Source: RFTU01 sp046094505
Lineage (GTDB): Bacteria; Pseudomonadota; Gammaproteobacteria; Burkholderiales; Burkholderiaceae_C
Length of the DNA stretch: 64,000 bases
Reading direction: 5' to 3'
Assembly: GCA_046094505.1 (NCBI GenBank)
Contig: JBJTHN010000069.1
Span: 1-64,000, forward strand
The notes under the pieces: generated by a model
Told to the model about the DNA's origin: nothing
The model's input: the letters and a program-made list of their open reading frames with translations, nothing else
The model's database searches: none
Made by a program: the position numbers and the translations under genes
Shown: positions 57,008 through 64,000 of the stretch, piece by piece
How positions within the stretch are numbered: position 1 is the stretch's first letter
Layout: each line of letters begins with the position of its first letter

Positions 57008-58034
57008 GCGAGGCAGCGGCCAGCCGCAACATCAGCGCCACACGGGCCTGTGCCGGCGTTAGGCGCGCGGCCACGGGCCAACCATGTTCAGGCTCGCCCA
57101 CCACCCACCCGCGGGTGCAGCGGGTGGCAACCAACACCTGTTCACGCTGCAGCCGGCCTTGGGCCACGGCCTGTTGCAACACTTGATGCAGCGCATCGTG
57201 CATCGATCCATTGCCCGTGGCGCTGACCACCACGCCCTGTACGCTGGCATCGGCCAGCAGGGTCCGCAGGAGCTGGCCGTCGGCCCCCGCATGGCTGTGC
57301 ACGATCTCCACCCGTGGCCAATGTTCAACATCAGGGGGCATGCCCACCGGGCCCATCGGCGCGACACACGTGTCGGGCCAGGGTGCTGTCGGGGGTGCTG
57401 CACGTTCGTCCTTCGGTGTGAGCCACACCCACGCGCCCCGCTCCCACAGCGCCCCCGGTGGCCCGTCACCGCCCCCAAAGGCTTCCAGGGCGAAGGGGTG
57501 CACCTTGCGCACCTGTGCCGCGGGCCAGGCCTGACCGCCGAAGGCCATCCACAGCCCCTGGGCGGCGGGATCGGCCGCCAGGTGCAAGGCCTGACGCAGG
57601 TTCTGCGGCCCGTCGGCCTGGCTCGAAGTGGCCGGCCGCATGGCCGCCGTCAGCACCATGGGCTTGGTGCCGCGCAACACCCCTTGCAGGAACACAGCGG
57701 TCTCTTCCAGGGTGTCGGTGCCGTGCGTCACCACCTGCCCAACCACGCTCGGGTCGTCCTGCCCTGCTTGCAATTCAGCGGCCAGGCGCTGCCACACCGC
57801 GTGGCCCATGTTGCGGCTGTCCAATTGCGCCACCTGCAGCGCCTGCACTCGCTGGATGCGCCCCCCAAGGTCGGGCAGCAGCGGCCGCAGCAGCTCTTCC
57901 ACAGCCAACTGCCCTGCCTTGTAGGCGTTGTCGGGGGCGCCCACCGGTGCCGTGCCGGCGATCGTGCCCCCCGTACCCAAAACCCGAACCGTACCGGCCT
58001 GCTGAACCACCGTGTGCTGGTTTCGTGACGACAT
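56997..58034 (-). CDS. Type I (cytoplasmic) L-asparaginase
   Basis: This 345-residue asparaginase has the two threonine signatures: TGGTIAGT (Thr24) and VVTHGTDTLEETA (Thr106, Asp107). TAAMRPATSSQADGPQNL and SHAGADG fit the type I/II family. No signal peptide is present, so it is cytoplasmic. The start at 58034 has AGAGGA 8 bases upstream. That ribosome site overlaps the first LexA box, placing this gene opposite lexA with the same operators. No asparagine transport or aspartate genes are adjacent. Confidence 0.9.
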   Translation of the reverse strand: MSSRNQHTVVQQAGTVRVLGTGGTIAGTAPVGAPDNAYKAGQLAVEELLRPLLPDLGGRIQRVQALQVAQLDSRNMGHAVWQRLAAELQAGQDDPSVVGQVVTHGTDTLEETAVFLQGVLRGTKPMVLTAAMRPATSSQADGPQNLRQALHLAADPAAQGLWMAFGGQAWPAAQVRKVHPFALEAFGGGDGPPGALWERGAWVWLTPKDERAAPPTAPWPDTCVAPMGPVGMPPDVEHWPRVEIVHSHAGADGQLLRTLLADASVQGVVVSATGNGSMHDALHQVLQQAVAQGRLQREQVLVATRCTRGWVVGEPEHGWPVAARLTPAQARVALMLRLAAASPRA

Positions 58035-58046
58035 CTGCAAATTCCT

Positions 58047-58062
58047 CTGGATAAAAACACAG
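58047..58062. promoter_or_regulatory. LexA (SOS) box 1
   Basis: The 16-base sequence CTGGATAAAAACACAG has the LexA pattern CTG-N10-CAG. It lies 54 bases before lexA and 12 bases before the divergent asparaginase start, next to an almost identical second box 3 bases away. Confidence 0.75.
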
Positions 58063-58065
58063 CCA

Positions 58066-58081
58066 CTGGATAGAATGACAG
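58066..58081. promoter_or_regulatory. LexA (SOS) box 2
   Basis: CTGGATAGAATGACAG also fits CTG-N10-CAG and contains TAGAAT, a likely lexA -10 hexamer. LexA binding here would block its own promoter. Two tandem boxes are typical of tight lexA autoregulation. Confidence 0.8.
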
Positions 58082-58115
58082 CCCAACGCCGCCTGGCACT
58101 GACCCGGATTGCACC

Positions 58116-58802
58116 ATGCTCGACCGCCCCAAGCTCACCGACCGGCAACAACAGATCCTGGATTTGGTCCAAACCGCCATCGAGCGCACGGGCGCCCCGC
58201 CCACCCGCGCCGAGATCGCCGCGACCCTGGGCTTCAAGTCGGCCAATGCCGCCGAGGAACACCTGCAGGCCCTGGCCCGCAAGGGCGTGATCGAGCTGGT
58301 GGGGGGTACCTCGCGCGGCATCCGCCTGCGTGGCGAAGCGCTGCGCGCCCTGCAGGAGTCGCGCGGCCGGCAGTTCAGCCTGCCCCTGCCCAGCTTGGCC
58401 CAATTGGCACTGCCACTGGTGGGGCGTGTGGCTGCAGGCAGCCCGATCCTGGCCCAGGAACACATCGACCAAACCTACACCGTCGAAGCCACCCTGTTCC
58501 CGCGCAAGCCCGACTACCTGCTGCGCGTGCGGGGTATGAGCATGCGCGACGCGGGCATCCTCGACGGCGACCTGTTGGCGGTTCAGCGGGCCACCGAGGC
58601 CAAGAACGGGCAGATTGTGGTGGCGCGGCTGGGCGACGAGGTCACCGTCAAGCGCCTGCGGCGTACCCGCACGGCCATTGAACTGCTGCCCGAGAACCCC
58701 GACTTTTCCGTGATCACCGTGCCCCTGAACGGCGAAAGCGAAGTGCCTTTCGCCTTGGAGGGCATCGCCGTGGGCCTGCTGCGCAACACCATGCTGATGT
58801 GA
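58116..58802 (+). CDS. lexA: SOS repressor LexA
   Basis: This is a 228-residue protein. The N-terminal winged-helix domain (LTDRQQQILDLVQTAIERTG, PPTRAEIAATLGFKSANAAEEHL) binds SOS boxes. The self-cleavage site Ala107-Gly108 lies in RVAAGSP, and the catalytic dyad is Ser142 (GMSMRDAGI) and Lys179 (VTVKRLRR). Length is normal. Two LexA boxes upstream show autoregulation. A 2-hydroxyacid dehydrogenase gene follows after 35 bases in the same direction and may be co-transcribed. Confidence 0.97.
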   Translation: MLDRPKLTDRQQQILDLVQTAIERTGAPPTRAEIAATLGFKSANAAEEHLQALARKGVIELVGGTSRGIRLRGEALRALQESRGRQFSLPLPSLAQLALPLVGRVAAGSPILAQEHIDQTYTVEATLFPRKPDYLLRVRGMSMRDAGILDGDLLAVQRATEAKNGQIVVARLGDEVTVKRLRRTRTAIELLPENPDFSVITVPLNGESEVPFALEGIAVGLLRNTMLM

Positions 58803-58837
58803 GGCGGCACAATGCGGCTGCTGCCGCAGTGCCCGCC

Positions 58838-59845
58838 ATGAACATCATCATCCTCGACGACTACCAAGACGCCGTACGCAAACTGCCCTGTGCGGCCAAG
58901 CTCGAGCACCTGAACGCCAAGGTGTTCACGAACACCGTCAAAGGGATCGGCCAGCTGGCCGTGCGTCTGCGCGACGCTGAAATCCTGGTGCTCATCCGAG
59001 AGCGCACCCACCTGCCACGCACCTTGCTCGAACGCCTGCCCAAGCTGCGCATGATTGCGCAAACAGGGCGCATCGGAAGCCACATTGACCTCAAGGCCTG
59101 CACCGACCTGGGCATCGTGGTGTCCGAAGGTGTCGGCTCGCCCGTGGCACCGGCCGAGCTCACTTGGGCCCTCATCATGGCCGCCTCGCGTCGGCTGCCG
59201 CAATACATCGGCAACCTCAAGCACGGTGCCTGGCAGCAGTCGGGCCTGCGCGCCTCCAACATGCCGGTGAATTTCGGACTGGGCAAGGTGCTCAAGGGCC
59301 AGACCCTGGGCATCTGGGGCTACGGCAAGATCGGCTCCATGGCGGCCCAGTACGGCACCGCCTTCGGCATGCGCGTGATCGTCTGGGGCAGCGAAGCCGC
59401 CCGCCGCCGCGCACTGGACGACGGCCTTGAAGCAGCCAGCAGCCGCGAAGCCCTGTTCTCGGACAGTGATGTGTTGAGCCTGCACCTGCGGCTGAGCGAC
59501 ACCACCCGTGGGATCGTCAACCTGCAGGACCTGTCGCTGATGAAGCCCACCTCGATCCTCGTGAACACCTCCAGGGCCGAGCTCATCGAGGACGGGTCTC
59601 TGGTGGCCGGCCTCAATCGGGGACGCCCGGGCATGGCAGCGGTGGATGTGTTTGAAAGCGAGCCGCCCCTGGCTGGCCACCCGCTGCTGCGCTTGGAGAA
59701 CGCCATCTGCACGCCGCACATCGGCTATGTCGAGCGCGACAGCTACGAGATGTACTTCTCCTCGGCCTTCGACAACGTGCTGAACTTCCTGGCGGGCACA
59801 CCCACCCACGTGGCCAATCCCGAGGCCTTGCGCTTCGAACGCTGA
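58838..59845 (+). CDS. D-isomer-specific 2-hydroxyacid dehydrogenase
   Basis: This is a 335-residue NAD-binding oxidoreductase with the cofactor motif GIWGYGKIGS (158-167). The family active-site Arg lies in SILVNTSRAELI, a Glu in VDVFESEP, and His in CTPHIGYV. The N-terminal substrate-binding half (IDLKACTDLGIVVSEGVGS) fits glycerate/phosphoglycerate dehydrogenase-like enzymes. The exact substrate is unclear; some relatives act in serine synthesis or on glyoxylate/hydroxypyruvate. Placed 35 bases after lexA, it may be expressed with the SOS repressor. Confidence 0.88.
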   Translation: MNIIILDDYQDAVRKLPCAAKLEHLNAKVFTNTVKGIGQLAVRLRDAEILVLIRERTHLPRTLLERLPKLRMIAQTGRIGSHIDLKACTDLGIVVSEGVGSPVAPAELTWALIMAASRRLPQYIGNLKHGAWQQSGLRASNMPVNFGLGKVLKGQTLGIWGYGKIGSMAAQYGTAFGMRVIVWGSEAARRRALDDGLEAASSREALFSDSDVLSLHLRLSDTTRGIVNLQDLSLMKPTSILVNTSRAELIEDGSLVAGLNRGRPGMAAVDVFESEPPLAGHPLLRLENAICTPHIGYVERDSYEMYFSSAFDNVLNFLAGTPTHVANPEALRFER

Positions 59846-59858
59846 AGACCGCCTCTGC

Positions 59859-60593
59859 TCAGGCGCTTGGGCCCTGCGGGCCACCCGCGGGGGCCGCAAG
59901 GTCGAACACCAGCACCTCGGCATCCCGGCCTTGGCCCAGGTCCACCACCGGCTCGTCCTTCAGCATCAACGCATCGCCGGGCTGCAAGGTGCAGCCATTG
60001 ACCTCCAGCGAGCCCCGCACCAGGTGCACGTAGGCCAGCCGTCCGGGGGCCAGTTCCAGCTGCGCACGCGGGTGTGATTCGTTGAACAAGCCCCCATACA
60101 GGCGGGCATCGGCACGGATGGACACCGAGCCCTGCGCACCGTCTGGGCTCACCAGCAGGCAAAGCCGTCCGAGTTTGTCGACGTCATCGAAGGCGCGCTG
60201 TTCGTATCCGGGCTCGCCCCCAGGTGAGTCGGGCAAGAACCAGATTTGAAGAAAGTGTGTCTCTCGATCGGCTTCGTGGTTGTGCTCACTGTGGCGTATG
60301 CCGTGGCCGGCACTCATGCGTTGCACCTCGCCGGGGCCGATGGTCGAACCGTTGCCCAAACTGTCCCGGTGGCCCAGGCGGCCGCTGAGCACCACGCTCA
60401 CGATCTCCATGTCGCGGTGCCCATGCGCTCCGAAGCCGGTACCTGGCGCCACCCGGTCTTCGTTGATCACCCGCAGATTGCCCCAGGACACAAAACGCGG
60501 GTCTTGGTAGCCGGCGAAGGAAAAGCTGTGAAAGCTTCGAAGCCAGCCGTGGTCGGCGTAGCCCCGTTCTTGGGAAGGGCGAAGGGTCATCAT
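59859..60593 (-). CDS. Pirin family protein
   Basis: This 244-residue bicupin protein has the pirin N-terminal signature: GWLRSFHSFSFAGYQDPRF, WGNLRVINEDRVAPGTGFGAHGHRDMEI with metal His57 and His59, and SAGHGIRHSEHN with a further His and Glu. Bacterial pirins have been linked to quercetin dioxygenase activity or to pyruvate dehydrogenase and redox control; the role here is unknown. The start is ATG 60593 (60611 is possible). It is divergent from the headless LysR gene, a common pirin-LysR pairing. Confidence 0.9.
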   Translation of the reverse strand: MMTLRPSQERGYADHGWLRSFHSFSFAGYQDPRFVSWGNLRVINEDRVAPGTGFGAHGHRDMEIVSVVLSGRLGHRDSLGNGSTIGPGEVQRMSAGHGIRHSEHNHEADRETHFLQIWFLPDSPGGEPGYEQRAFDDVDKLGRLCLLVSPDGAQGSVSIRADARLYGGLFNESHPRAQLELAPGRLAYVHLVRGSLEVNGCTLQPGDALMLKDEPVVDLGQGRDAEVLVFDLAAPAGGPQGPSA

Positions 60594-60688
60594 GGCTGTG
60601 TGCTCAAGCATACAAAGCCGCAGCCCACCCGGGCCTGCAGCAGCCCTGCACTGTAGGCCGCTGCTCGCAGGCCACCGGGCGGGCCGCC

Positions 60689-60705
60689 TTGAACCGCCCG
60701 TTCAA
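60689..60705. promoter_or_regulatory. Palindrome between pirin and the LysR remnant, candidate LysR operator
   Basis: TTGAAC and GTTCAA form a perfect 6-bp inverted repeat around CGCCC, 13 bases before the start of the truncated LysR gene. The interrupted dyad and its place in the divergent spacer resemble LysR-type operators. If the regulator has lost its DNA-binding domain, the site may be orphaned or used by a paralogue. Confidence 0.4.
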
Positions 60706-60718
60706 ATAAGATGAAGCC

Positions 60719-61402
60719 ATGGCAGACAAGCACCCGGCCCTGACGCCCGAGGCCCTGACGATGCTGACGGCCGCCGGGCAGGAGTTGCTGTCTGAAGGCC
60801 GGCGCCTGCTGGCCGAAATGGCCGGCGTGGCCAACCGCGTGCGCCGCGTGGCCACCGGGTGGGAAACCGAACTCACGATTGCCGTCGATGGCGTGATGTC
60901 TTCGCCCACGGTGGTGGAGTTGGTGGAAGCCTTTTTTCAACAAGGGCATCCGGTTGGATCGGGCAGACGAAAATCGCAAGGCGCTCCGGCTGAATCTCCG
61001 CCCACGCGTCTGAGGTTGCGCAGTGAGGTGCTCGCGGGGACATGGGAAGCACCGCTTGCCGGCCAGGCCGACCTGGCCATTGGCATTGCCCTGAGCAGCA
61101 TGAATGCCCCGGCCGGCTTTGCGGTGGAAACGCTGGGGGAACTGCCCTTCGTGCTGTGCATGAGCCCCAACCACCCTTTGGCGCAGGGCCCCAAACCCCT
61201 TGGCGACGATGCCTTGGTGCGGCACCGCGCGGTGGCGGTATCGGACTCTGCCTCCCGCCTGTTGCCGCTGACGGTCAACCTGTTGCCGGGCCAAGACGTG
61301 CTGACCGTTTCTTCGCAACATGACAAGCTGCAAGCCTTGCTTCGTGGGCTGGAGCAACTGTCGCGCCCGGCCACACGCCGCGCGCTGCTCTACCGGCTGT
61401 AG
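60719..61402 (+). CDS. LysR-type regulator lacking its N-terminal DNA-binding domain
   Basis: The 227-residue product starts MADKHPALTPEALTMLTAAG, which corresponds to residues about 60 onward of a normal LysR protein (the linker helix). It continues with the effector-binding domain (RRVATGWETELTIAVDGVMS, GQADLAIGIALSS, PFVLCMSPNHPLAQG). The winged-helix domain is missing. A TAA lies in frame 12 bases before the ATG, so the domain is not encoded immediately upstream. It could still bind its ligand or dimerise with an intact paralogue. It is divergent from pirin. Confidence 0.8.
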   Translation: MADKHPALTPEALTMLTAAGQELLSEGRRLLAEMAGVANRVRRVATGWETELTIAVDGVMSSPTVVELVEAFFQQGHPVGSGRRKSQGAPAESPPTRLRLRSEVLAGTWEAPLAGQADLAIGIALSSMNAPAGFAVETLGELPFVLCMSPNHPLAQGPKPLGDDALVRHRAVAVSDSASRLLPLTVNLLPGQDVLTVSSQHDKLQALLRGLEQLSRPATRRALLYRL

Positions 61403-61458
61403 ACCATGGCCGGCAGCTGCGCCCAACCGCTGGCCCTGAAGGGGCTGGCGCCCCTGCG

Positions 61459-62397
61459 GTGACGCGCTACAGGGGGCGCTTTGCGCCCACGCCTTCGGGC
61501 CCTTTGCACGCGGGCTCGGTCGTGGCAGCCTTGGCCAGCTGGCTTGATGCACGCGCCCACGGCGGGACATGGGTGGTGCGCATCGAAGACACCGACACGC
61601 CGCGCTGCATCCCCGGCGCCGATCATCATATCCTGCACCAACTCGACCGCCTGGGCCTGCGGTCGGATGAGCCGGTTCGGTGGCAATCCCCTTCACCATC
61701 GCAAGGCGCGTATGAATCAGCGTGGCGTGCCCTGCAGGCCAAGGGCTGGGCCTATGGCTGCGCCTGCAGCCGCCAGGACATCGAGCGTGCCCTTGCACGC
61801 GTTGAGGGGGTGAACACCGGGCAGCCGACCGCAGCGGTTTACCCCGGCACCTGCCGGACGGGCCTGCAAGGGCGAACGCCTCGGGCCTGGCGCGTTCGGG
61901 TGGAAGGGCAGTGGGCCTGGCACGACCGTCGATTGGGGCCGCAGTCGCAAGACCTTCCACGCGAGGTGGGGGACTTCGTCATTCGGCGCGCAGATGGGCT
62001 GTGGGCCTACCAACTGGCGGTGGTGGTGGACGACGCGGCGCAGGGCATCACCGATGTCGTGCGGGGCGAAGACCTGGCCGACAACACGCCACGCCAGCAG
62101 CACCTGCAAAGGCTGCTGGGCCTGCCCCTGCCCCGCTACCTGCACACGCCGCTGGTGTGGGCTTGCGATGGGCAGAAACTTTCCAAACAGACCGGTGCGC
62201 AGGCCGTGGATGTGGACCAGCCGCTGTCGGTCTTGCAGGCCGCCGCGCAGGTCCTGCAGCTGCAGATGCCAGCCGCGGGCGGCACCAAACCGGTGTGGTC
62301 GAGCCCACCTGAGGCCGCACACAACACCGCCAACGTGGAACGCTGGCTGGAGCAGGCCACACAGGCCTGGGCGCAACGTTGGTTGGCCGTACCCTGA
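61459..62397 (+). CDS. gluQ: Glutamyl-Q tRNA(Asp) synthetase
   Basis: This 312-residue truncated GluRS paralogue lacks the anticodon-binding half and attaches glutamate to queuosine in tRNA-Asp. It has the HIGH-region RFAPTPSGPLHAGS, zinc ligands (CACSRQDIE, YPGTCR) and the KMSKS-equivalent KLSKQTGA. DFVIRRADGLWAYQLAVVVDDAAQGIT is standard. The start is GTG 61459. Together with queF in this window it indicates queuosine-modified tRNA. It lies 56 bases after the LysR remnant. Confidence 0.92.
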   Translation: MTRYRGRFAPTPSGPLHAGSVVAALASWLDARAHGGTWVVRIEDTDTPRCIPGADHHILHQLDRLGLRSDEPVRWQSPSPSQGAYESAWRALQAKGWAYGCACSRQDIERALARVEGVNTGQPTAAVYPGTCRTGLQGRTPRAWRVRVEGQWAWHDRRLGPQSQDLPREVGDFVIRRADGLWAYQLAVVVDDAAQGITDVVRGEDLADNTPRQQHLQRLLGLPLPRYLHTPLVWACDGQKLSKQTGAQAVDVDQPLSVLQAAAQVLQLQMPAAGGTKPVWSSPPEAAHNTANVERWLEQATQAWAQRWLAVP

Positions 62398-62473
62398 TGG
62401 GGGCACGCGTGCCGCACCCGGCCAGGCCCGCGCGGCCCCGGTACCATGCTCGCCTCACACCACCGGACACACC

Positions 62474-62836
62474 ATGAGCACACCCTCCAGCGGTCTCCAA
62501 ATCGAAGACCTGACCATCGGAACCGGCGCCACCGCACAAGCGGGCCAAGACGTCACCGTTCACTACACGGGTTGGCTTCACGACCCCACGGCCGATCAAG
62601 GCCGAGGCCGGCGCTTTGACAGCAGCAAGTCCCGCGGCGACCCCTTCGAGTTCAGCCTGGGTGCCGGCATGGTGATCCAAGGCTGGGACCAAGGCGTCGT
62701 GGGGATGCAGGTGGGCGGCACCCGGGTGCTGACGATTCCGCCCGAACTGGGCTACGGCGCGTACGGCGCAGGCGGCGTGATTCCGCCCAATGCCACCTTG
62801 GTGTTCGAGGTGGAACTGTTGGCGGTAGCCGGCTAG
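62474..62836 (+). CDS. FKBP-type peptidyl-prolyl cis-trans isomerase
   Basis: This 120-residue single-domain FKBP without signal peptide is therefore cytoplasmic. Family features are VTVHYTGWLHD, RRFDSSKSRGDPFEFSLG (bulge and Phe of the pocket), GMVIQGWDQGVVGMQVGGTR and the closing YGAYGAGGVIPPNATLVFEVELL. It likely catalyses proline isomerisation or acts as a chaperone. It converges on orn with 15 bases between stops. Confidence 0.94.
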   Translation: MSTPSSGLQIEDLTIGTGATAQAGQDVTVHYTGWLHDPTADQGRGRRFDSSKSRGDPFEFSLGAGMVIQGWDQGVVGMQVGGTRVLTIPPELGYGAYGAGGVIPPNATLVFEVELLAVAG

Positions 62837-62851
62837 CCGCCCGGCCCACAC

Positions 62852-63412
62852 CTAGGGCAGCAGAAAGTGCTGCCGGTAGTACGCCAACTCGTCAATGGAC
62901 TCGTGCACATCGGCCAAGGCGGTGTGCGCCTGCGCTTTCTTGAACCCGTCGAGGATCTGCGGGTTCCAGCGGCGGGCCAATTCCTTGAGCGTGCTCACGT
63001 CGAGGTTGCGGTAGTGGAAGAAGCGTTCCAACTCCGGCATGTATTGGGCCAGGAAGCGGCGGTCCTGGCAGATCGAGTTTCCACACATGGGGCTCTTGCC
63101 CTTGGGCACCACGGTGGCCAGCCAGCCCAAGACCTGGGCCTGCGCCGCCGCTTCGTCCACCGTGGAGGCACGAACCCGGTCGATCAGGCCGCTGCGGCCG
63201 TGGGTGCCCTTGTTCCAAGCATCCATGCCGTCCAGCACGGCGTCGCTTTGGTGGATGGCCAACACCGGACCCTCCAGGCGCACCCGCAACTGCGCATCGG
63301 TGACCACCACCCCAAGCTCGATGATGCGGTCGTTGGTGGGCGACAGGCCCGTCATTTCCAGGTCGATCCAGATCAGGTTCTGCTCGTCGATGGGCAAGGT
63401 GTGTTCGGTCAT
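62852..63412 (-). CDS. orn: Oligoribonuclease
   Basis: This 186-residue DEDDh 3'-5' exonuclease degrades short RNA and linearised c-di-GMP. The first metal residues are Asp17 and Glu19 in WIDLEMTGL. The central block is SICQDRRFLAQYMPELERFFHYRNLDVSTLKELARRW, and AHTALADVHESIDELAYYRQHFL near the end carries the His and final Asp. Length is normal. It is divergent from the M48 peptidase gene with 53 bases between. Confidence 0.96.
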   Translation of the reverse strand: MTEHTLPIDEQNLIWIDLEMTGLSPTNDRIIELGVVVTDAQLRVRLEGPVLAIHQSDAVLDGMDAWNKGTHGRSGLIDRVRASTVDEAAAQAQVLGWLATVVPKGKSPMCGNSICQDRRFLAQYMPELERFFHYRNLDVSTLKELARRWNPQILDGFKKAQAHTALADVHESIDELAYYRQHFLLP

Positions 63413-63465
63413 GTGCGGATATCACGGCTGGGTCATGGGCATTGTGGCAGGCCTACACTGAGGCC

Positions 63466-64000
63466 ATGGACGTGAACCCCGTGGCCGACTCGCTTTCCCT
63501 GCTGACCTGGGCCTTTGCCGGCTTGGTGGCGATGCAGGCGCTGGTGCGCTTGGTGCTGCTGGTGCGCCAAGTTCGCCATGTGCAGGGCCACCGCGCCCAA
63601 GTGCCGGCAGCCTTTGCCCAGCGCGTCAGCTTGGCCGACCACCAAAGAGCGGCTGACTACAGCAGCGCCAAAGCGCAGTTGGAAGGGGCCGTGGTGTTGG
63701 TGGAGGCGGCGGTGTTGCTGGCGTGGACCCTTCTGGGCGGCCTGGATGCCCTGAACCATGGGCTTCGGGCCTGGATCCACGACCCCGCGCCCTCGCCTGC
63801 CTCGGCCCTGGCCTACCAGGTCTCCTTGGTGCTGTGCTTGTCCCTCATCAGTGGTTTGGTCGACATTCCCCTGGACCTGCTGCGCCACTTCGGCGTGGAG
63901 CAGCGCTTTGGCTTCAACCGCATGACGCTCAAGGACTACGCCACGGACGCCCTCAAGGGCGGCGTGTTGAGCCTGATCCTGATGACGCCTTTGCTGGCCG
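63466..64000 (+). CDS. M48-family (Ste24-like) membrane peptidase, N-terminal part (3' end outside window)
   Basis: The frame starts at ATG 63466 and stays open to the window end (178 residues). It has the Peptidase_M48_N pattern of Ste24/CAAX-type proteases: several hydrophobic segments, QRVSLADHQRAADYSSAKAQLE, PLDLLRHFGVEQRFGFNRMTLKDYATDALKG. The HEXXH zinc motif would lie beyond the edge. The product is likely an inner-membrane metalloprotease; the orn neighbour is the usual one in related genomes. Confidence 0.85.
   Translation, partial: MDVNPVADSLSLLTWAFAGLVAMQALVRLVLLVRQVRHVQGHRAQVPAAFAQRVSLADHQRAADYSSAKAQLEGAVVLVEAAVLLAWTLLGGLDALNHGLRAWIHDPAPSPASALAYQVSLVLCLSLISGLVDIPLDLLRHFGVEQRFGFNRMTLKDYATDALKGGVLSLILMTPLLA

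Overview
This 64-kb window is a gene-dense, high-GC bacterial chromosome segment. It most likely comes from a betaproteobacterium of the order Burkholderiales, close to Comamonadaceae. The support is the gene order thrS-infC-rpmI-rplT-pheS-pheT-ihfA-merR-tRNA-Pro, a PhaR-type polyhydroxyalkanoate regulator, smc-zipA-ligA, short-form QueF, dapC/dapD/prmB, msrB-ispZ-bolA-ppiC, and a LigA with an unusual motif near its adenylation site. I see no phage, insertion sequence, plasmid gene, CRISPR array or integrase. No stretch longer than about 300 bases lacks a gene.

Layout. 1-3.4 kb: tail of an aspartyl/asparaginyl beta-hydroxylase-like protein, a SAM methyltransferase and a secreted S9 peptidase. 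3.5-10.3 kb (minus): ldcA and tadA, the guanine-nucleotide genes guaB and guaA with a TetA-like MFS transporter between them, then rnfH and ratA, divergent from smpB. 10.7-15.0 kb (minus): acyltransferase, metC, rimO, phaR. 15.2-23.2 kb (minus): the translation super-operon ending in tRNA-Pro(GGG). It carries several likely control elements: a leader ORF plus terminator before thrS, an ATC start on infC, a nested stem-loop before rpmI, and a terminator-like hairpin before pheS. 23.2-24.8 kb: a patatin-like lipase and an internally deleted remnant of tex.

24.85-39.0 kb (minus) is the main metabolic block. A branched-chain-amino-acid-type ABC importer (binding protein, two permeases, two ATPases) is followed by beta-oxidation enzymes (multifunctional hydratase/dehydrogenase, thiolase, acyl-CoA dehydrogenase), two SDR enzymes, a PaaI-type thioesterase, a medium-chain reductase and a GNAT protein. 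The genes are tightly spaced or overlapping. This looks like an uptake-and-degradation unit for an acyl or aromatic acid; the substrate cannot be read from the sequence.

39.2-64 kb: msrB-ispZ-bolA-ppiC; an ABC ATPase and an SGNH esterase whose start codons overlap on opposite strands; a FecR-type protein with a 12-bp tandem repeat; def-ligA-zipA-smc; queF; dapC-dapD-prmB-ABC-F; asparaginase and lexA diverging across two tandem SOS boxes; a 2-hydroxyacid dehydrogenase; pirin; a LysR-type protein lacking its DNA-binding domain; gluQ, an FKBP isomerase, orn, and the start of an M48 peptidase.

Most of the window is ordinary core genome. The observations most worth checking are the tex internal deletion, the headless LysR gene, the thrS leader ORF, the tandem LexA boxes shared with asparaginase, the Walker A Lys-to-Arg change in LivF, and the import plus beta-oxidation cluster.
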